Positions 1 through 7,487 are shown, numbered from the stretch's first letter. The stretch is DNA of 39,915 nt from an uncultured Alphaproteobacteria bacterium (GCA_902527045.1 CABZNL010000011.1:1-39915), one strand, 5' to 3'. The notes: generated from the sequence alone by a model not told the origin. Numbers and translations: made by a program.

Positions 1-2
1 TG

Positions 3-668
3 CCCAAAGATTTTTCAGACATTCAAGATGTCCCAACAAAGAAAAAATTATTTTACCTCGTCACACTTCCTATAATTTACAAAACCAATATTTTAATCTT
101 GCAAGAAAGAAGAATGGTTGTGAATATTGAAAAAAAGTTTGCTAGAAAAGAATTAAATGAAAACGAAACCAATGAGGTGATTAGACTATCTAAAAAGTAT
201 AGGTTAGATTACAGCGAGATTAACAAAAAATTATTTAAAAAACTTAAACAACGCATAAACATTATTCCTATCTCCCTTGCTCTAGGGCAGGCGATTATTG
301 AGAGTGGTTGGGGTCAGTCAAGATTTGCAAGTGAAGGAAACGCTCTTTACGGCCAATGGACAACCCGTGAGGATAGAGGAATTATTCCCCAAGACAGAGA
401 TGAGGATAAAACTCATGCCATTTTAAAATTTAATAATTTATCTGAGAGCGTTGAGGCTTATATGTTTAATATCAACACGCACCCTGCGTATTATAATTTT
501 CGAGTCGTAAGGCATATTGATGAGCGCCTCAAATACACAGATCCCATCAGTATGAAGGTGAAATATTTAGCGGCTTACGCAGAAATTGGCGATAAATATG
601 TTGATCAATTAGAACTCATTATTGCTTCAAATAAACTTCAAGATTTTGATCGCTTCAAAATTAATTAA
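3..668 (+). CDS. Bax-like glucosaminidase-domain protein, 5' end outside window
   Basis: The reading frame is open back to the first bases of the window, and the upstream codons read like the family (PKDFSDIQDVPTKKKLF), so the true start lies off-window and the TTG at 99 is not the start. The family (Bax/FlgJ-type mannosyl-glycoprotein endo-beta-N-acetylglucosaminidase domain) cleaves glycosidic bonds in peptidoglycan. The core block ALGQAIIESGWGQSRFA, with the presumed catalytic Glu in IIESGWG, is followed by GNALYGQW and a conserved AYMFNINTHPAY stretch. The C-terminus is intact and ends just inside the tail of the convergent deacetylase gene (8 bp overlap). Membrane attachment cannot be judged because the N-terminus is missing. 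Family call is firm; substrate is not shown. Confidence 0.85.
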   Translation, partial: PKDFSDIQDVPTKKKLFYLVTLPIIYKTNILILQERRMVVNIEKKFARKELNENETNEVIRLSKKYRLDYSEINKKLFKKLKQRINIIPISLALGQAIIESGWGQSRFASEGNALYGQWTTREDRGIIPQDRDEDKTHAILKFNNLSESVEAYMFNINTHPAYYNFRVVRHIDERLKYTDPISMKVKYLAAYAEIGDKYVDQLELIIASNKLQDFDRFKIN

Positions 669-1662
669 TTAAATACTGATAACCAAACCAAAAAATACCG
701 TTATTAACTTTTGTACAATTAAATCTTAATCTCCCTTTTACAGGAAGTCTGTTGAGCTCAATTAATAATTTACTACTTAGGTTTGTTGTTGTTTGATTAA
801 AAGAGCCTTGAAAATCACTGATGAAACAATTGATGTTCGATGCGTCTTCTTGAAAGTCTAGAACATATCTTGTAATTGGTTCTATTTGATAAGGATTGCT
901 TGGTTGAATGTCTACGTTATTGAAAGGTAAAACACTAGACGCATCTTTAATACGATCAATAGATCCATAGTTTTCATTGAGAGGAAATCTAGGAATAAAA
1001 TACTTTTGATTGATCGAAAAGGCTCCTGAGTGTTGACCAAAGGCAGCATCAAAATATTGCGAAACAACGTTTTGTGCTGTGGAGCTGTTCTCACCAAAAG
1101 GATAAGCAAATAAATTAGGAGTAATACCTAAGTTTTCCAAAATAAGCTTTTGAGATTTTTCTATTTCGTTCGCTATTTCTAATTCACTAAGAGTGGGGAG
1201 ACTGGAATGAGAGTGTGTGTGATTTTGAATATCAACACCTCTATTTGATGCATCTTTGAGTTGACCCCAAGACATATAATTTTGCCCACCAATATTTTCT
1301 GTATTTAAAAATAATGTAACGGGTACTTCAAATTTTTCAAAAACAGGTAAGCCCACTTCATAAAATGATAAGTATGCATCATCGATTGTTATAGAAATAG
1401 ATTTTTCTTGTAATCTATCTGGGAACAAAAGATCATTTACTAAAATGAATTTAAATCCTTGATCCTTTAAATATGTTAAATGACTAACTAATTGTTCTTT
1501 TCGAATATTTGTTGAGGGGTACTTAATTTCATCAAAACGGTGATACATTAAAATGTTATTTGGAATTGTATCATTTACACTTGTTGCATAGGATGTATTA
1601 ACTGGAATTACAAAATTAAATATAAAAATGACTAATAAAATGAAAAATTTTGAAATCGGCAT
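661..1662 (-). CDS. Exported polysaccharide deacetylase (NodB-type, carbohydrate esterase 4)
   Basis: I start this 333-residue protein at the ATG at 1662 because it gives a clean signal peptide (MPISKFFILLVIFIFNF, cleavage probably after SYA). The upstream extension of the open frame only shadows tsaB. NodB-fold motifs are present: ITIDDAYLSFYE (catalytic/metal Asp 94-95), the metal-binding HxxxH at His148-His152 (HTHSH), and FAYPFGE near residue 188. Family members hydrolyse N- or O-acetyl groups from cell-wall or exopolysaccharides. About 100 C-terminal residues after the catalytic domain are not recognised. The 3' end overlaps the Bax-like gene by 8 bp, so two possible cell-wall enzymes face each other. 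The start overlaps tsaB head-to-head. Substrate unknown. Confidence 0.85.
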   Translation of the reverse strand: MPISKFFILLVIFIFNFVIPVNTSYATSVNDTIPNNILMYHRFDEIKYPSTNIRKEQLVSHLTYLKDQGFKFILVNDLLFPDRLQEKSISITIDDAYLSFYEVGLPVFEKFEVPVTLFLNTENIGGQNYMSWGQLKDASNRGVDIQNHTHSHSSLPTLSELEIANEIEKSQKLILENLGITPNLFAYPFGENSSTAQNVVSQYFDAAFGQHSGAFSINQKYFIPRFPLNENYGSIDRIKDASSVLPFNNVDIQPSNPYQIEPITRYVLDFQEDASNINCFISDFQGSFNQTTTNLSSKLLIELNRLPVKGRLRFNCTKVNNGIFWFGYQYLIN

Positions 1663-2281
1663 CGATAGTTCTTTATCATACTGTTCTATTACTTTATTTA
1701 AAAATGAAAAAATTATTTGGGATAAAACAGTAAAAAGTGAGTTTGGACATGAAAAAGTTTTATCTAAATTGTTGGCCGACTTAGTAAAAAAAACAAAAAT
1801 AAAGGCTGAATATATTAAAAAGTTACACCTCAACAAAGGGCCAGCGCGCTTTACTTCAATACGAAATTGCCATTCGCTCATGAAAGGCTTTTTTATAAGC
1901 CACAAGGTGGAAATAGTGAGCTACTCTATTTTTGAGCATTTCTTTTTGGGACTTAAAAAGAAACCCACTAAAAGTATCTTGTGTTTAGTAGATACAAATA
2001 GAAGAGATTTAGCTATTCAAAAAATTGATACATCTGGCAAGTTAGTTGGTAAGATAAAAACTTTAAAGATTGATTCAGATCTTATTGAATTATTAAGTCA
2101 AGATTATTGCCTAATAGGAAATGGGATAGAGAGGCTGAAAGATATTTCTGAATTTAAGTTTGTTAAAAGTAAAACTTTGTCTGTAACGAAATTAAAATCA
2201 AATTATTTTGTGAACAAATACTATAAAAGAAAATCAGATTATAAGTTTCCTAAAATTATTTATCCGTACTCTCCTATATAA
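1640..2281 (+). CDS. tsaB: tRNA threonylcarbamoyladenosine biosynthesis protein TsaB (divergent)
   Basis: TsaB is the TsaD partner that is needed to make t6A at position 37 of ANN-decoding tRNAs. The N-terminus MKNFEIGIDSSLSYCSITLF matches the ASKHA phosphate-1 region (family: LAIDTS...CSVAL). The usual GPGSFTGLRIG block is recognisable but degraded to KGPARFTSIRNCHSLMKGF. Length, about 213 residues, suits TsaB. I choose the ATG at 1640 over the in-frame ATG at 1628 because MKNF places IGIDSS at the family position; neither has a clear Shine-Dalgarno. The second half is weakly conserved and Lys-rich. It converges on msrA with a 4 bp gap. A TsaB paralogue cannot be excluded, but no other candidate lies in the window. 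Confidence 0.75.
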   Translation: MKNFEIGIDSSLSYCSITLFKNEKIIWDKTVKSEFGHEKVLSKLLADLVKKTKIKAEYIKKLHLNKGPARFTSIRNCHSLMKGFFISHKVEIVSYSIFEHFFLGLKKKPTKSILCLVDTNRRDLAIQKIDTSGKLVGKIKTLKIDSDLIELLSQDYCLIGNGIERLKDISEFKFVKSKTLSVTKLKSNYFVNKYYKRKSDYKFPKIIYPYSPI

Positions 2282-2285
2282 AAGA

Positions 2286-2750
2286 TTAAAAGTTTAAAAA
2301 AGAGTATTTTCTTTCCATGTACTTTTGATGATAGTCTTCCGCTGGACAATAGTTTTTAACAGGCTCTATAACTGTTGTGATTTTTTGATTAAATTTACTT
2401 TTATTTAATTTGTCTGTGATCTGTTTAGCTACCTCTAACTGGGTATCGTCGTAGTAAGCTATAACTGAGCGGTATTGAGAGCCTCGATCTGGACCTTGTT
2501 GATTTAAAGTTGTGGGATCATGAATTTGGTAGAAAAACTCTACTAAGTTTTCGTATGATATTTTTTCTTCATCAAAAGTTAAAAAAACAACTTCAGCATG
2601 GTTTGTATTACCTTTACAAACTTCTTCATATGTAGTTTTATCTGTTAAGCCTTGAGAATAGCCGACTTGGGTTTCAATGACTCCTTTGATCTCAGAGAAT
2701 TTTTTTTCTGGTCCCCAAAAACATCCTGCTCCAAATAAAGCTTTAGACAT
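2286..2750 (-). CDS. msrA: Peptide-methionine (S)-S-oxide reductase MsrA
   Basis: MsrA reduces methionine-S-sulfoxide in proteins and free methionine, repairing oxidative damage. The signature GAGCFWG with catalytic Cys10 is at the N-terminus, followed by the GVIETQVGYSQG block, the HAEVV and QIHDPTTLNQQGPDRGSQYRS motifs, and a C-terminal NYCPAEDYHQKY that carries a possible resolving Cys. I start at ATG 2750 rather than the longer frame at 2816: an AAGGA-type ribosome site lies just upstream of 2750, and the extra 22 residues overlap the DUF2805 gene out of frame. The start overlaps the end of that gene by 8 bp, so the two are probably translationally coupled. Length of 154 residues is normal. 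Confidence 0.95.
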   Translation of the reverse strand: MSKALFGAGCFWGPEKKFSEIKGVIETQVGYSQGLTDKTTYEEVCKGNTNHAEVVFLTFDEEKISYENLVEFFYQIHDPTTLNQQGPDRGSQYRSVIAYYDDTQLEVAKQITDKLNKSKFNQKITTVIEPVKNYCPAEDYHQKYMERKYSFLNF

Positions 2751-2961
2751 TCTTTTTTCCTTTGAGCTGGGTTCTTTGCGCACTTCTTTGATGAATTCGT
2801 TTTCTCCAAATTTCATAACTTTTTTGTTTTATATTATTTTTCATAATTTTTTTTACATCCCCCTCATAAATTTCATAAATTTTTGTTATGTGACTAAAAT
2901 CAGTTTGATCATCCCATGCCATTTGAATAATGTCACTAATCTGAGTTCGATTAAATTTCAT
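2743..2961 (-). CDS. DUF2805 / TIGR03643 family small protein
   Basis: This 72-residue protein starts MKFNRTQISDIIQMAWDD and continues with TDFSHITKIYEIYEGDVKKIM and a terminal SYEIWRKRIHQR block, which is the pattern I know for the DUF2805/TIGR03643 family. The layout, an N-terminal helix-turn-helix-like segment and a basic C-terminus (RSAQRTQLKGKKNV), suggests nucleic-acid binding, but that is inference; the family has no assigned role. It lies between the SMP-30-like gene (2 bp gap) and msrA (8 bp overlap), all on the minus strand, so the three form one transcript. The length is typical for the family. Confidence 0.85.
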   Translation of the reverse strand: MKFNRTQISDIIQMAWDDQTDFSHITKIYEIYEGDVKKIMKNNIKQKSYEIWRKRIHQRSAQRTQLKGKKNV

Positions 2962-2963
2962 AT

Positions 2964-3875
2964 TTAATGATACAAATCAGGGATGTTTTCAGATCTATAA
3001 CAATTTGAGGCATACCCTTGCTCTTGAGTTACGAACTTAAACAGTTTTCCTGCATGTGGTTGTCTTTCTGCCTCGATATCATTTAAACCAACAGATGCTG
3101 TTGTAATAAAAAGCTCATTTAAATTTTTTCCACCAAACGTACAACTTGTTACTTTTGAAACAGGAAGTTGTAATATTAATTTGAGACTGCCTTGTTTATC
3201 AAAGCAACAAACTTTACCACTCCCCCACATTGCAACCCACAAGTTGCCTTTTTTATCAACTGTCATTCCATCGGGATTTCCATCGATTTTGTTCATGGAA
3301 AGAAAAACTTTTTTGTTTATTCCATTACGAGACAAGTCGTTTATTGAAAAAATATAAATTATTCTTTTTATAGAGTCCGTTACGTAACCTACGTTTCTTT
3401 CGTAATCAAAAACTGGTCCATTGGAAATAATATAAGAGTTGTCAGAATAAATTGGTTTTAAATTAGTATCGTGGCATATGACTTTACCCGTCTGAGACTT
3501 TTGCTGAATATCCATAGTCGATATCCATATCTGACCATTTAAATCTACATCTGCATCATTAATTCTATTATTGGGGCTTTCAAACTTGACCTTTGTAAGA
3601 AGTTGTTTTTTTGATAGAGAGGGATGAATAGAAAAAATAGAGTCGTAAGAACTCATGATATAATTTTTATTGTCTTGTAAAAGAATATTAGTCACACCGT
3701 CAGGTACAGTGAAATGACGCTCTGCGCTATTCTCTTGATCTGTTTCAATTATTTTATTTTCATAAATATCCACCCATAGCAACTTATCATGCCTCCAGTC
3801 CCAGATTGGTCTTTGTCCTAAAACACTTTTATAAGATTGATGACAAACGGATGGTTGTTCATATTTAATTCTCAC
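2964..3875 (-). CDS. SMP-30/gluconolactonase/LRE-family beta-propeller protein
   Basis: Members are six-bladed propellers that hydrolyse sugar lactones or related esters using one divalent metal. Supporting blocks are RPIWDWRHDKLLWVDI, RINDADVDLNGQIWISTMD (Asn and Asp ligands), ISNGPVFDYE, DGNPDGMTVDKKGNLWVAMWG and a final CTFGGKNLNELFITTA. The length of 303 residues is normal. One oddity is that the Glu of the usual GE(G/S/C)P motif, a metal ligand in characterised members, is Gln here (GQRPIW). The start is a GTG at 3875. A minus-strand TATAAT at 3888-3883 lies only 7 bp upstream of it, so the message may be nearly leaderless. It is the first gene of the transcript that includes the DUF2805 gene and msrA. 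True substrate unknown. Confidence 0.85.
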   Translation of the reverse strand: MRIKYEQPSVCHQSYKSVLGQRPIWDWRHDKLLWVDIYENKIIETDQENSAERHFTVPDGVTNILLQDNKNYIMSSYDSIFSIHPSLSKKQLLTKVKFESPNNRINDADVDLNGQIWISTMDIQQKSQTGKVICHDTNLKPIYSDNSYIISNGPVFDYERNVGYVTDSIKRIIYIFSINDLSRNGINKKVFLSMNKIDGNPDGMTVDKKGNLWVAMWGSGKVCCFDKQGSLKLILQLPVSKVTSCTFGGKNLNELFITTASVGLNDIEAERQPHAGKLFKFVTQEQGYASNCYRSENIPDLYH

Positions 3876-4005
3876 AAATAAGATTATAAACTATATAACT
3901 CGAAGAAAAAAGTGGACAAGATATAACTTAGTTTCGATTGTTATATTTTGTTTTTAATATAGAAATTGCATGTAAACTTTATTTACCTAATAATTTAGGA
4001 AATTG

Positions 4006-4422
4006 ATGACTTTTATAATTCCATTTAAATATTTCATTTTTATTTCATTACTTATTATCACAGTGAGCTGTGAGACAACCGATGTGGAAGAAAAGGTTAT
4101 AAAACCAGAACCCGTCCCTAAAATTATATATACCCCAGAGGTAGAGGAAACCGTTGAAGAAAATGCGGAGATTGTTGAACATTTCAAAGATATAGAGCTA
4201 TTTTTAAATAAACCCTTAAACGATTTAATCTTAAAGTATGGAAAGGCTGATTTTTCAAAAATAGAAAAAATTTATGAATTTCATAGATACAATACTGATA
4301 ATTGTAGAATCTTTATACAAAACAAATCATCAGACAAAAAAATAATTAATATTACGATTTATAATTATAAAGATAATTCTTTCATTGAAATGTACTCGAA
4401 AGATTTATGTACGCAAATTTGA
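4006..4422 (+). CDS. Putative small lipoprotein, unknown function
   Basis: No family is recognised. The first 20 residues are hydrophobic and end in a lipobox-like TVSC followed by ETTDVEEK, so the product is likely a lipid-anchored periplasmic protein. Residues about 25-60 are acidic and Pro-rich (KPEPVPKIIYTPEVEETVEE), typical of a flexible linker. The C-terminal part (LFLNKPLNDLILKYGKADF, CRIFIQNK) resembles the small SmpA/BamE-like or lipoprotein 'KPxxxLxxxxGxP' layout seen in many alphaproteobacterial exported proteins, but that is only a shape match. I prefer ATG 4006 to the TTG at 4003 because TTAGGA sits 5 bp before 4006. It is followed after 48 bp by another small exported protein on the same strand. 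Confidence 0.7.
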   Translation: MTFIIPFKYFIFISLLIITVSCETTDVEEKVIKPEPVPKIIYTPEVEETVEENAEIVEHFKDIELFLNKPLNDLILKYGKADFSKIEKIYEFHRYNTDNCRIFIQNKSSDKKIINITIYNYKDNSFIEMYSKDLCTQI

Positions 4423-4470
4423 AACAGATAATCATTTAACAAAGAGTAATAAATAATATATTTAATCCTA

Positions 4471-4869
4471 ATGAGTATTAAATTTTCAATATTTTTATTA
4501 TTTATATCCGTTAATTGTTTTGCTCATCACCCTGGAAACAAGATAGATGCCGAGAAGCCTTATCCTTTGATTAATTTAGAAATTATAAAAGATAAAGTGG
4601 ATGGATATAATTTATATATTGATTTAGAAAATTTTATATTAAACCCCTCACAAATTGGAAGTGAAAATCAGTCTAATATGGGATACTTACAGTTATTTAT
4701 AAATGATATAAAAATTACAAGAGTTTATTCTAACTGGGTGCATGTTCCTCAACGTTTTTTTAATCTAAAAGAAAATTTTATAAAGATTACATTTAATTCA
4801 AACCTTTACGATGAATTTACGATAGAGGGAAAACCTCTCGAGTACGTATTAAAGGTTACTGGCAATTAA
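4471..4869 (+). CDS. Small exported protein, unknown function (His-rich mature N-terminus)
   Basis: MSIKFSIFLLFISVNCFA is a convincing signal peptide. The predicted mature protein begins HHPGNKIDAE, and an N-terminal His pair often binds metal. The body is beta-rich: INLEIIKDKVDGYNLYIDLE, NFILNP, MGYLQLFINDIKITRVYSNW. This GxNLxI...NFxxxP...GxxxLxxNxxKxxRxYxxW pattern looks like a conserved uncharacterised periplasmic family, and I infer an immunoglobulin-like or cupredoxin-like fold, without catalytic residues. Whether it binds copper or another metal is speculation from the His residues. It shares strand and region with the lipoprotein gene upstream and ends 52 bp before the convergent NTF2-like gene. 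Confidence 0.7.
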   Translation: MSIKFSIFLLFISVNCFAHHPGNKIDAEKPYPLINLEIIKDKVDGYNLYIDLENFILNPSQIGSENQSNMGYLQLFINDIKITRVYSNWVHVPQRFFNLKENFIKITFNSNLYDEFTIEGKPLEYVLKVTGN

Positions 4870-4921
4870 ATTTTAGTAACTCAATTAAGTATAATATGTC
4901 CTCTATGAATAAAATGAGTTT

Positions 4922-5395
4922 TTATACTTCATAAGGAAGCGAAGAGTGGTGCAATACTATTTTCAATGAACCGTTTTTAGTTTTTTTATATCCCCAGCTT
5001 TTATCAACTTTAACTTGATCTCCCTTTTTGTCGATCAGTGTTACCCAGCCCATCCACATGGCAATATTCTCCTCTACAAATGTTGAAGATGTTTCTGATT
5101 TAACTTCACGCCAAGATTTAATTCCAAATCCACTATCCAAAGGGTACTTTGGGTTATTTCCAATAAAATAAGATAAGGCACCCTCTTTATTTGATCGAAA
5201 TGTTTGGCTGCCCCCACTAAGGGTTGGTTTAAACAAGACTGGCCCAAACTCAAACCCATATAGCTTATCTAACATTTCATTTGCAACTATTGTGGCATCA
5301 TCAATGCCTGATTTTTCATAGGCTTTTGAAATTGCAATCATACCATCGCCCCAAGCTACACGCGCATCAGCTAATTCATTTTCATTGATTATCAT
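4922..5395 (-). CDS. NTF2/SnoaL-like fold conserved protein, function unknown
   Basis: The protein (157 residues) begins ELADARVAWGDGMIAISKAYE, continues GFEFGPVLFKPTLSGGSQTFR, and has a middle ALSYFIGNN and a final LKIVLHHSSLPYEV. I recognise this as a conserved family with the cone-shaped NTF2/SnoaL-like fold: a helical N-terminus followed by antiparallel strands and a terminal HHSS motif. In public annotation it is sometimes labelled phosphoribosyl-AMP cyclohydrolase, but HisI metal-binding motifs are not visible here, so I do not assign that function. It lies alone between convergent and same-strand neighbours, 39 bp upstream of the prenyl synthase stop. Ligand and reaction unknown. Confidence 0.75.
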   Translation of the reverse strand: MIINENELADARVAWGDGMIAISKAYEKSGIDDATIVANEMLDKLYGFEFGPVLFKPTLSGGSQTFRSNKEGALSYFIGNNPKYPLDSGFGIKSWREVKSETSSTFVEENIAMWMGWVTLIDKKGDQVKVDKSWGYKKTKNGSLKIVLHHSSLPYEV

Positions 5396-5434
5396 TTAAA
5401 GTGAGCCATTTCATTTATTAAAAAATCTTTTTCT

Positions 5435-6334
5435 TTATTTTACACGATTGACAATAAAGTTTACAAGACTTGACATGTATAGCAAGGCCTCCTTATTTGT
5501 ACCAAAGAATTTTTGCATTGTTTTGTAATTTTTATTTTGTATCTGTTTTAGATATTTCGTGCATTCAATACGACTAAGCTTATAAGCAATACTCGCTTTT
5601 TTTGAGTCTTTTTTAATTTTTTTACCAACTTCGCGTTCATTGCCCCATCTATCTAACATATCATCCGTAATTTGAAAAATTTTTCCAATGGTGTTACCAA
5701 TAACTTTTAATTCTCTCTTCTTTCTTACATTCAAATTTTTAACGTTTAAAAGAAGATTGAAGCACAAACTAAATAGAGCACCTGTTTTTAAAAGATACAT
5801 CTCTTCTATTTGTTTTATGGTAGAATTTTTTTTCATATAAATATCTAAGGATTGTCCTGCTATTAAGCCTTCCATGCCATTAGCTTTGGAGAGCATCTCA
5901 ATTGAGTTAACTTTTTGACTAGCAGAAAGATATTTTGACTCTGTTAGAGTTTTGACTGATAAGACCTGGAACATATCTCCAGCTAAGACAGCTGTTGCCT
6001 CATCAAATTTTTTGTGAACAGTTAGCCTTCCTCTCCTATAGTCGTCGTTATCCATAGAGGGCAAATCATCATGAATTAAAGAATGAAGATGAACACACTC
6101 AATTGAGAGGGCAAAGTCATTTAATAGGTTAGGCTTAATATTTAAAAATGAACCCATATAGTAAAGCAAGAAAGGTCTGATCCTTTTCCCCCCGGTTTTC
6201 GCAAAATAAAGCAATGCCTTTTTGATGCGTTTATCAGGTGACTTTAATTTTTCAATGTGTCGAAGGAGCTTTTTGTCAAAATTAAGAGAAAATGCTTTAA
6301 TTTGTGTTTCGTCGAAGGTTGCACTTATTTTCAT
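5435..6334 (-). CDS. ispA: Short-chain polyprenyl diphosphate synthase (farnesyl/geranylgeranyl type)
   Basis: The enzyme condenses isopentenyl diphosphate with allylic diphosphates to give C15 or C20 prenyl diphosphates. Diagnostic residues are GGKRIRP (about 48-54), the first aspartate-rich motif DDLPSMD at 89-95, and the second, DDMLD, at 224-228 followed by GKKIKKD. The length of 299 residues fits IspA/CrtE. No crtE lies inside the crt cluster, so this divergently oriented gene, about 370 bp from proteorhodopsin, is the best local source of the C20 precursor for CrtB; whether the product is C15 or C20 cannot be read with certainty. It starts 4 bp after a small membrane-protein gene, a position often occupied by xseB in other proteobacteria. 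Confidence 0.9.
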   Translation of the reverse strand: MKISATFDETQIKAFSLNFDKKLLRHIEKLKSPDKRIKKALLYFAKTGGKRIRPFLLYYMGSFLNIKPNLLNDFALSIECVHLHSLIHDDLPSMDNDDYRRGRLTVHKKFDEATAVLAGDMFQVLSVKTLTESKYLSASQKVNSIEMLSKANGMEGLIAGQSLDIYMKKNSTIKQIEEMYLLKTGALFSLCFNLLLNVKNLNVRKKRELKVIGNTIGKIFQITDDMLDRWGNEREVGKKIKKDSKKASIAYKLSRIECTKYLKQIQNKNYKTMQKFFGTNKEALLYMSSLVNFIVNRVK

Positions 6335-6338
6335 GTAC

Positions 6339-6560
6339 TTACAAGTTATCTAAATAATGTGACGTATGATTATCAAAAATGAATATAATGACTCCAATAA
6401 AAACTAGATAAATAATAAAATTAACGATTTTCTTAGTTTTTTTGTTATTTATGTAGCTTTTGTTGAATTTCAGTAATATCCATAACAACAATGTGGATAA
6501 AAAGAATAAAAACCCATTAAACAGTACACTATCTTGAAAAATAGCCATTTTTTTACCCAC
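6339..6560 (-). CDS. Small two-helix membrane protein, unknown
   Basis: The frame encodes 73 residues with two strongly hydrophobic segments (about 12-31 and 45-61) separated by a basic loop (KFNKSYINNKKTKK). No family is recognised. The start may be ATG 6560 or the internal ATG at 6548. Support for a real gene is its spacing, only 4 bp before ispA on the same strand, and the membrane topology; conservation cannot be tested here. It does not resemble XseB, the usual neighbour of ispA. Confidence 0.5.
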   Translation of the reverse strand: MGKKMAIFQDSVLFNGFLFFLSTLLLWILLKFNKSYINNKKTKKIVNFIIYLVFIGVIIFIFDNHTSHYLDNL

Positions 6561-6603
6561 TATACTCCCAAAATATATTAATAAAAGTCATATTAAGTAT
6601 TTT

Positions 6604-6699
6604 TTTTTTGCAATTAATACCTATAATCCCTTCAAATTAGCAAATCCAAACTTTTAGGATTCTGTTATAAGTTTTAGAACTTAAGAAAAGGAGTACTCA
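6604..6699 (+). promoter_or_regulatory. Proteorhodopsin promoter/leader with strong ribosome site
   Basis: The 139 bp between the divergent small membrane-protein gene and proteorhodopsin holds two candidate -10 boxes: TATAAT at 6622-6627 and TGtTATAAG (extended -10 form) at 6663-6671. Neither has a good -35. A 6-bp hairpin (TAAGTT/AACTTA, loop TTAG) lies at 6668-6683, immediately before a textbook AAGGAG at 6688-6693, six bases from the ATG. This is the strongest ribosome site I noticed in the window and fits a highly expressed gene. Confidence 0.45.
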
Positions 6700-7467
6700 A
6701 TGATTAAGTTTTTGAAATCAATGGCTATCCCAACAGCTGCGCTAGTTGCACTGCCAGGAATAGCTTCTGCAAGCGTTGGCTTAGAGCCAAACGACTTTGT
6801 TGGGATATCTTTTTGGGTTATCTCAATGTGTATGGTTGCCGCTACTGCATTCTTTTTTTTAGAGACTAACAACGTATCAGGTAAGTGGAAGACATCTCTT
6901 GCACTTGGTGGTCTTGTTTGTTTAGTTGCTGCAGTTCACTACTTCTACATGAGAGAAGTGTGGGTAACGACAGGTGCTACACCTACTGTTTATAGATATG
7001 TTGACTGGTTGATCACTGTTCCTTTACAGATGATTGAATTTTACATAATCCTTGCTGCTGTTGCTACAGTTTCAGCTGGTATTTTCTGGAGACTATTAAT
7101 TGGTACTTTAGTTATGCTTGTAGCTGGTTATGCTGGTGAAGCAGGCTTCATCAACGCATGGGCAGGATTCATTGTAGGTCTAGCTGGTTGGGCATACATT
7201 TTATACGAAATTTTTGCTGGTGAAGCTGGTAAAGCTGCTGCTGACAAGTGTCCTGCAGCTGTTCAAACAGCTTTCAACACAATGAGATGGATCGTTACTG
7301 TTGGTTGGGCTATTTATCCTTTAGGATATTTCTTCGGTTACTTAACTGGAGGAGCTGATGCCGTAACATTAAACGTTATCTATAACGTTGCTGACGTTGT
7401 GAATAAGATCGCTTTTGTCGCAGTTATTTGGGCTGCTGCAGTAGCATCTTCAGGCAAAAAAGCTTAA
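6700..7467 (+). CDS. Proteorhodopsin, light-driven proton pump (blue-tuned)
   Basis: A seven-helix retinal protein of the inner membrane that exports protons in light. After a cleavable signal peptide (about residues 1-24, ending ASA) the key residues are: His80 (counter-ion partner), Asp102 in RYVDW (proton acceptor), Glu113 in MIEFY (proton donor), and Lys236 in NVADVVNKIAF (retinal Schiff base). This DTE pattern is that of outward proton pumps. The spectral-tuning position in TVPLQM is Gln110, the blue-absorbing form (green forms carry Leu or Met). The gene is visibly more GC-rich and uses more favoured codons than its neighbours, and it has a strong ribosome site and its own terminator, all signs of high expression. 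The retinal genes follow directly. Confidence 0.98.
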   Translation: MIKFLKSMAIPTAALVALPGIASASVGLEPNDFVGISFWVISMCMVAATAFFFLETNNVSGKWKTSLALGGLVCLVAAVHYFYMREVWVTTGATPTVYRYVDWLITVPLQMIEFYIILAAVATVSAGIFWRLLIGTLVMLVAGYAGEAGFINAWAGFIVGLAGWAYILYEIFAGEAGKAAADKCPAAVQTAFNTMRWIVTVGWAIYPLGYFFGYLTGGADAVTLNVIYNVADVVNKIAFVAVIWAAAVASSGKKA

Positions 7468-7487
7468 TAAAGCTTTATAACCTATTT

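Noticed and set aside
1663-1905. Long N-terminal extension of the deacetylase (start at 1905)
   Set aside because: It lies antisense to tsaB, is not deacetylase-like, and would bury the signal peptide; ATG 1662 is better.
2751-2816. MsrA start at 2816
   Set aside because: The added residues are out-of-frame shadow of the DUF2805 gene; a ribosome site precedes ATG 2750.
3876-4005. Promoter TTTCGA-N17-TAATAT for the lipoprotein gene
   Set aside because: Only a weak match in very AT-rich DNA, where such pairs are expected by chance; nothing else is seen in this 130-bp gap apart from the minus-strand TATAAT noted for the SMP-30-like gene.
6681-6872. Minus-strand frame inside proteorhodopsin
   Set aside because: It is the antisense shadow of a strongly codon-biased gene, with no ribosome site or family match.
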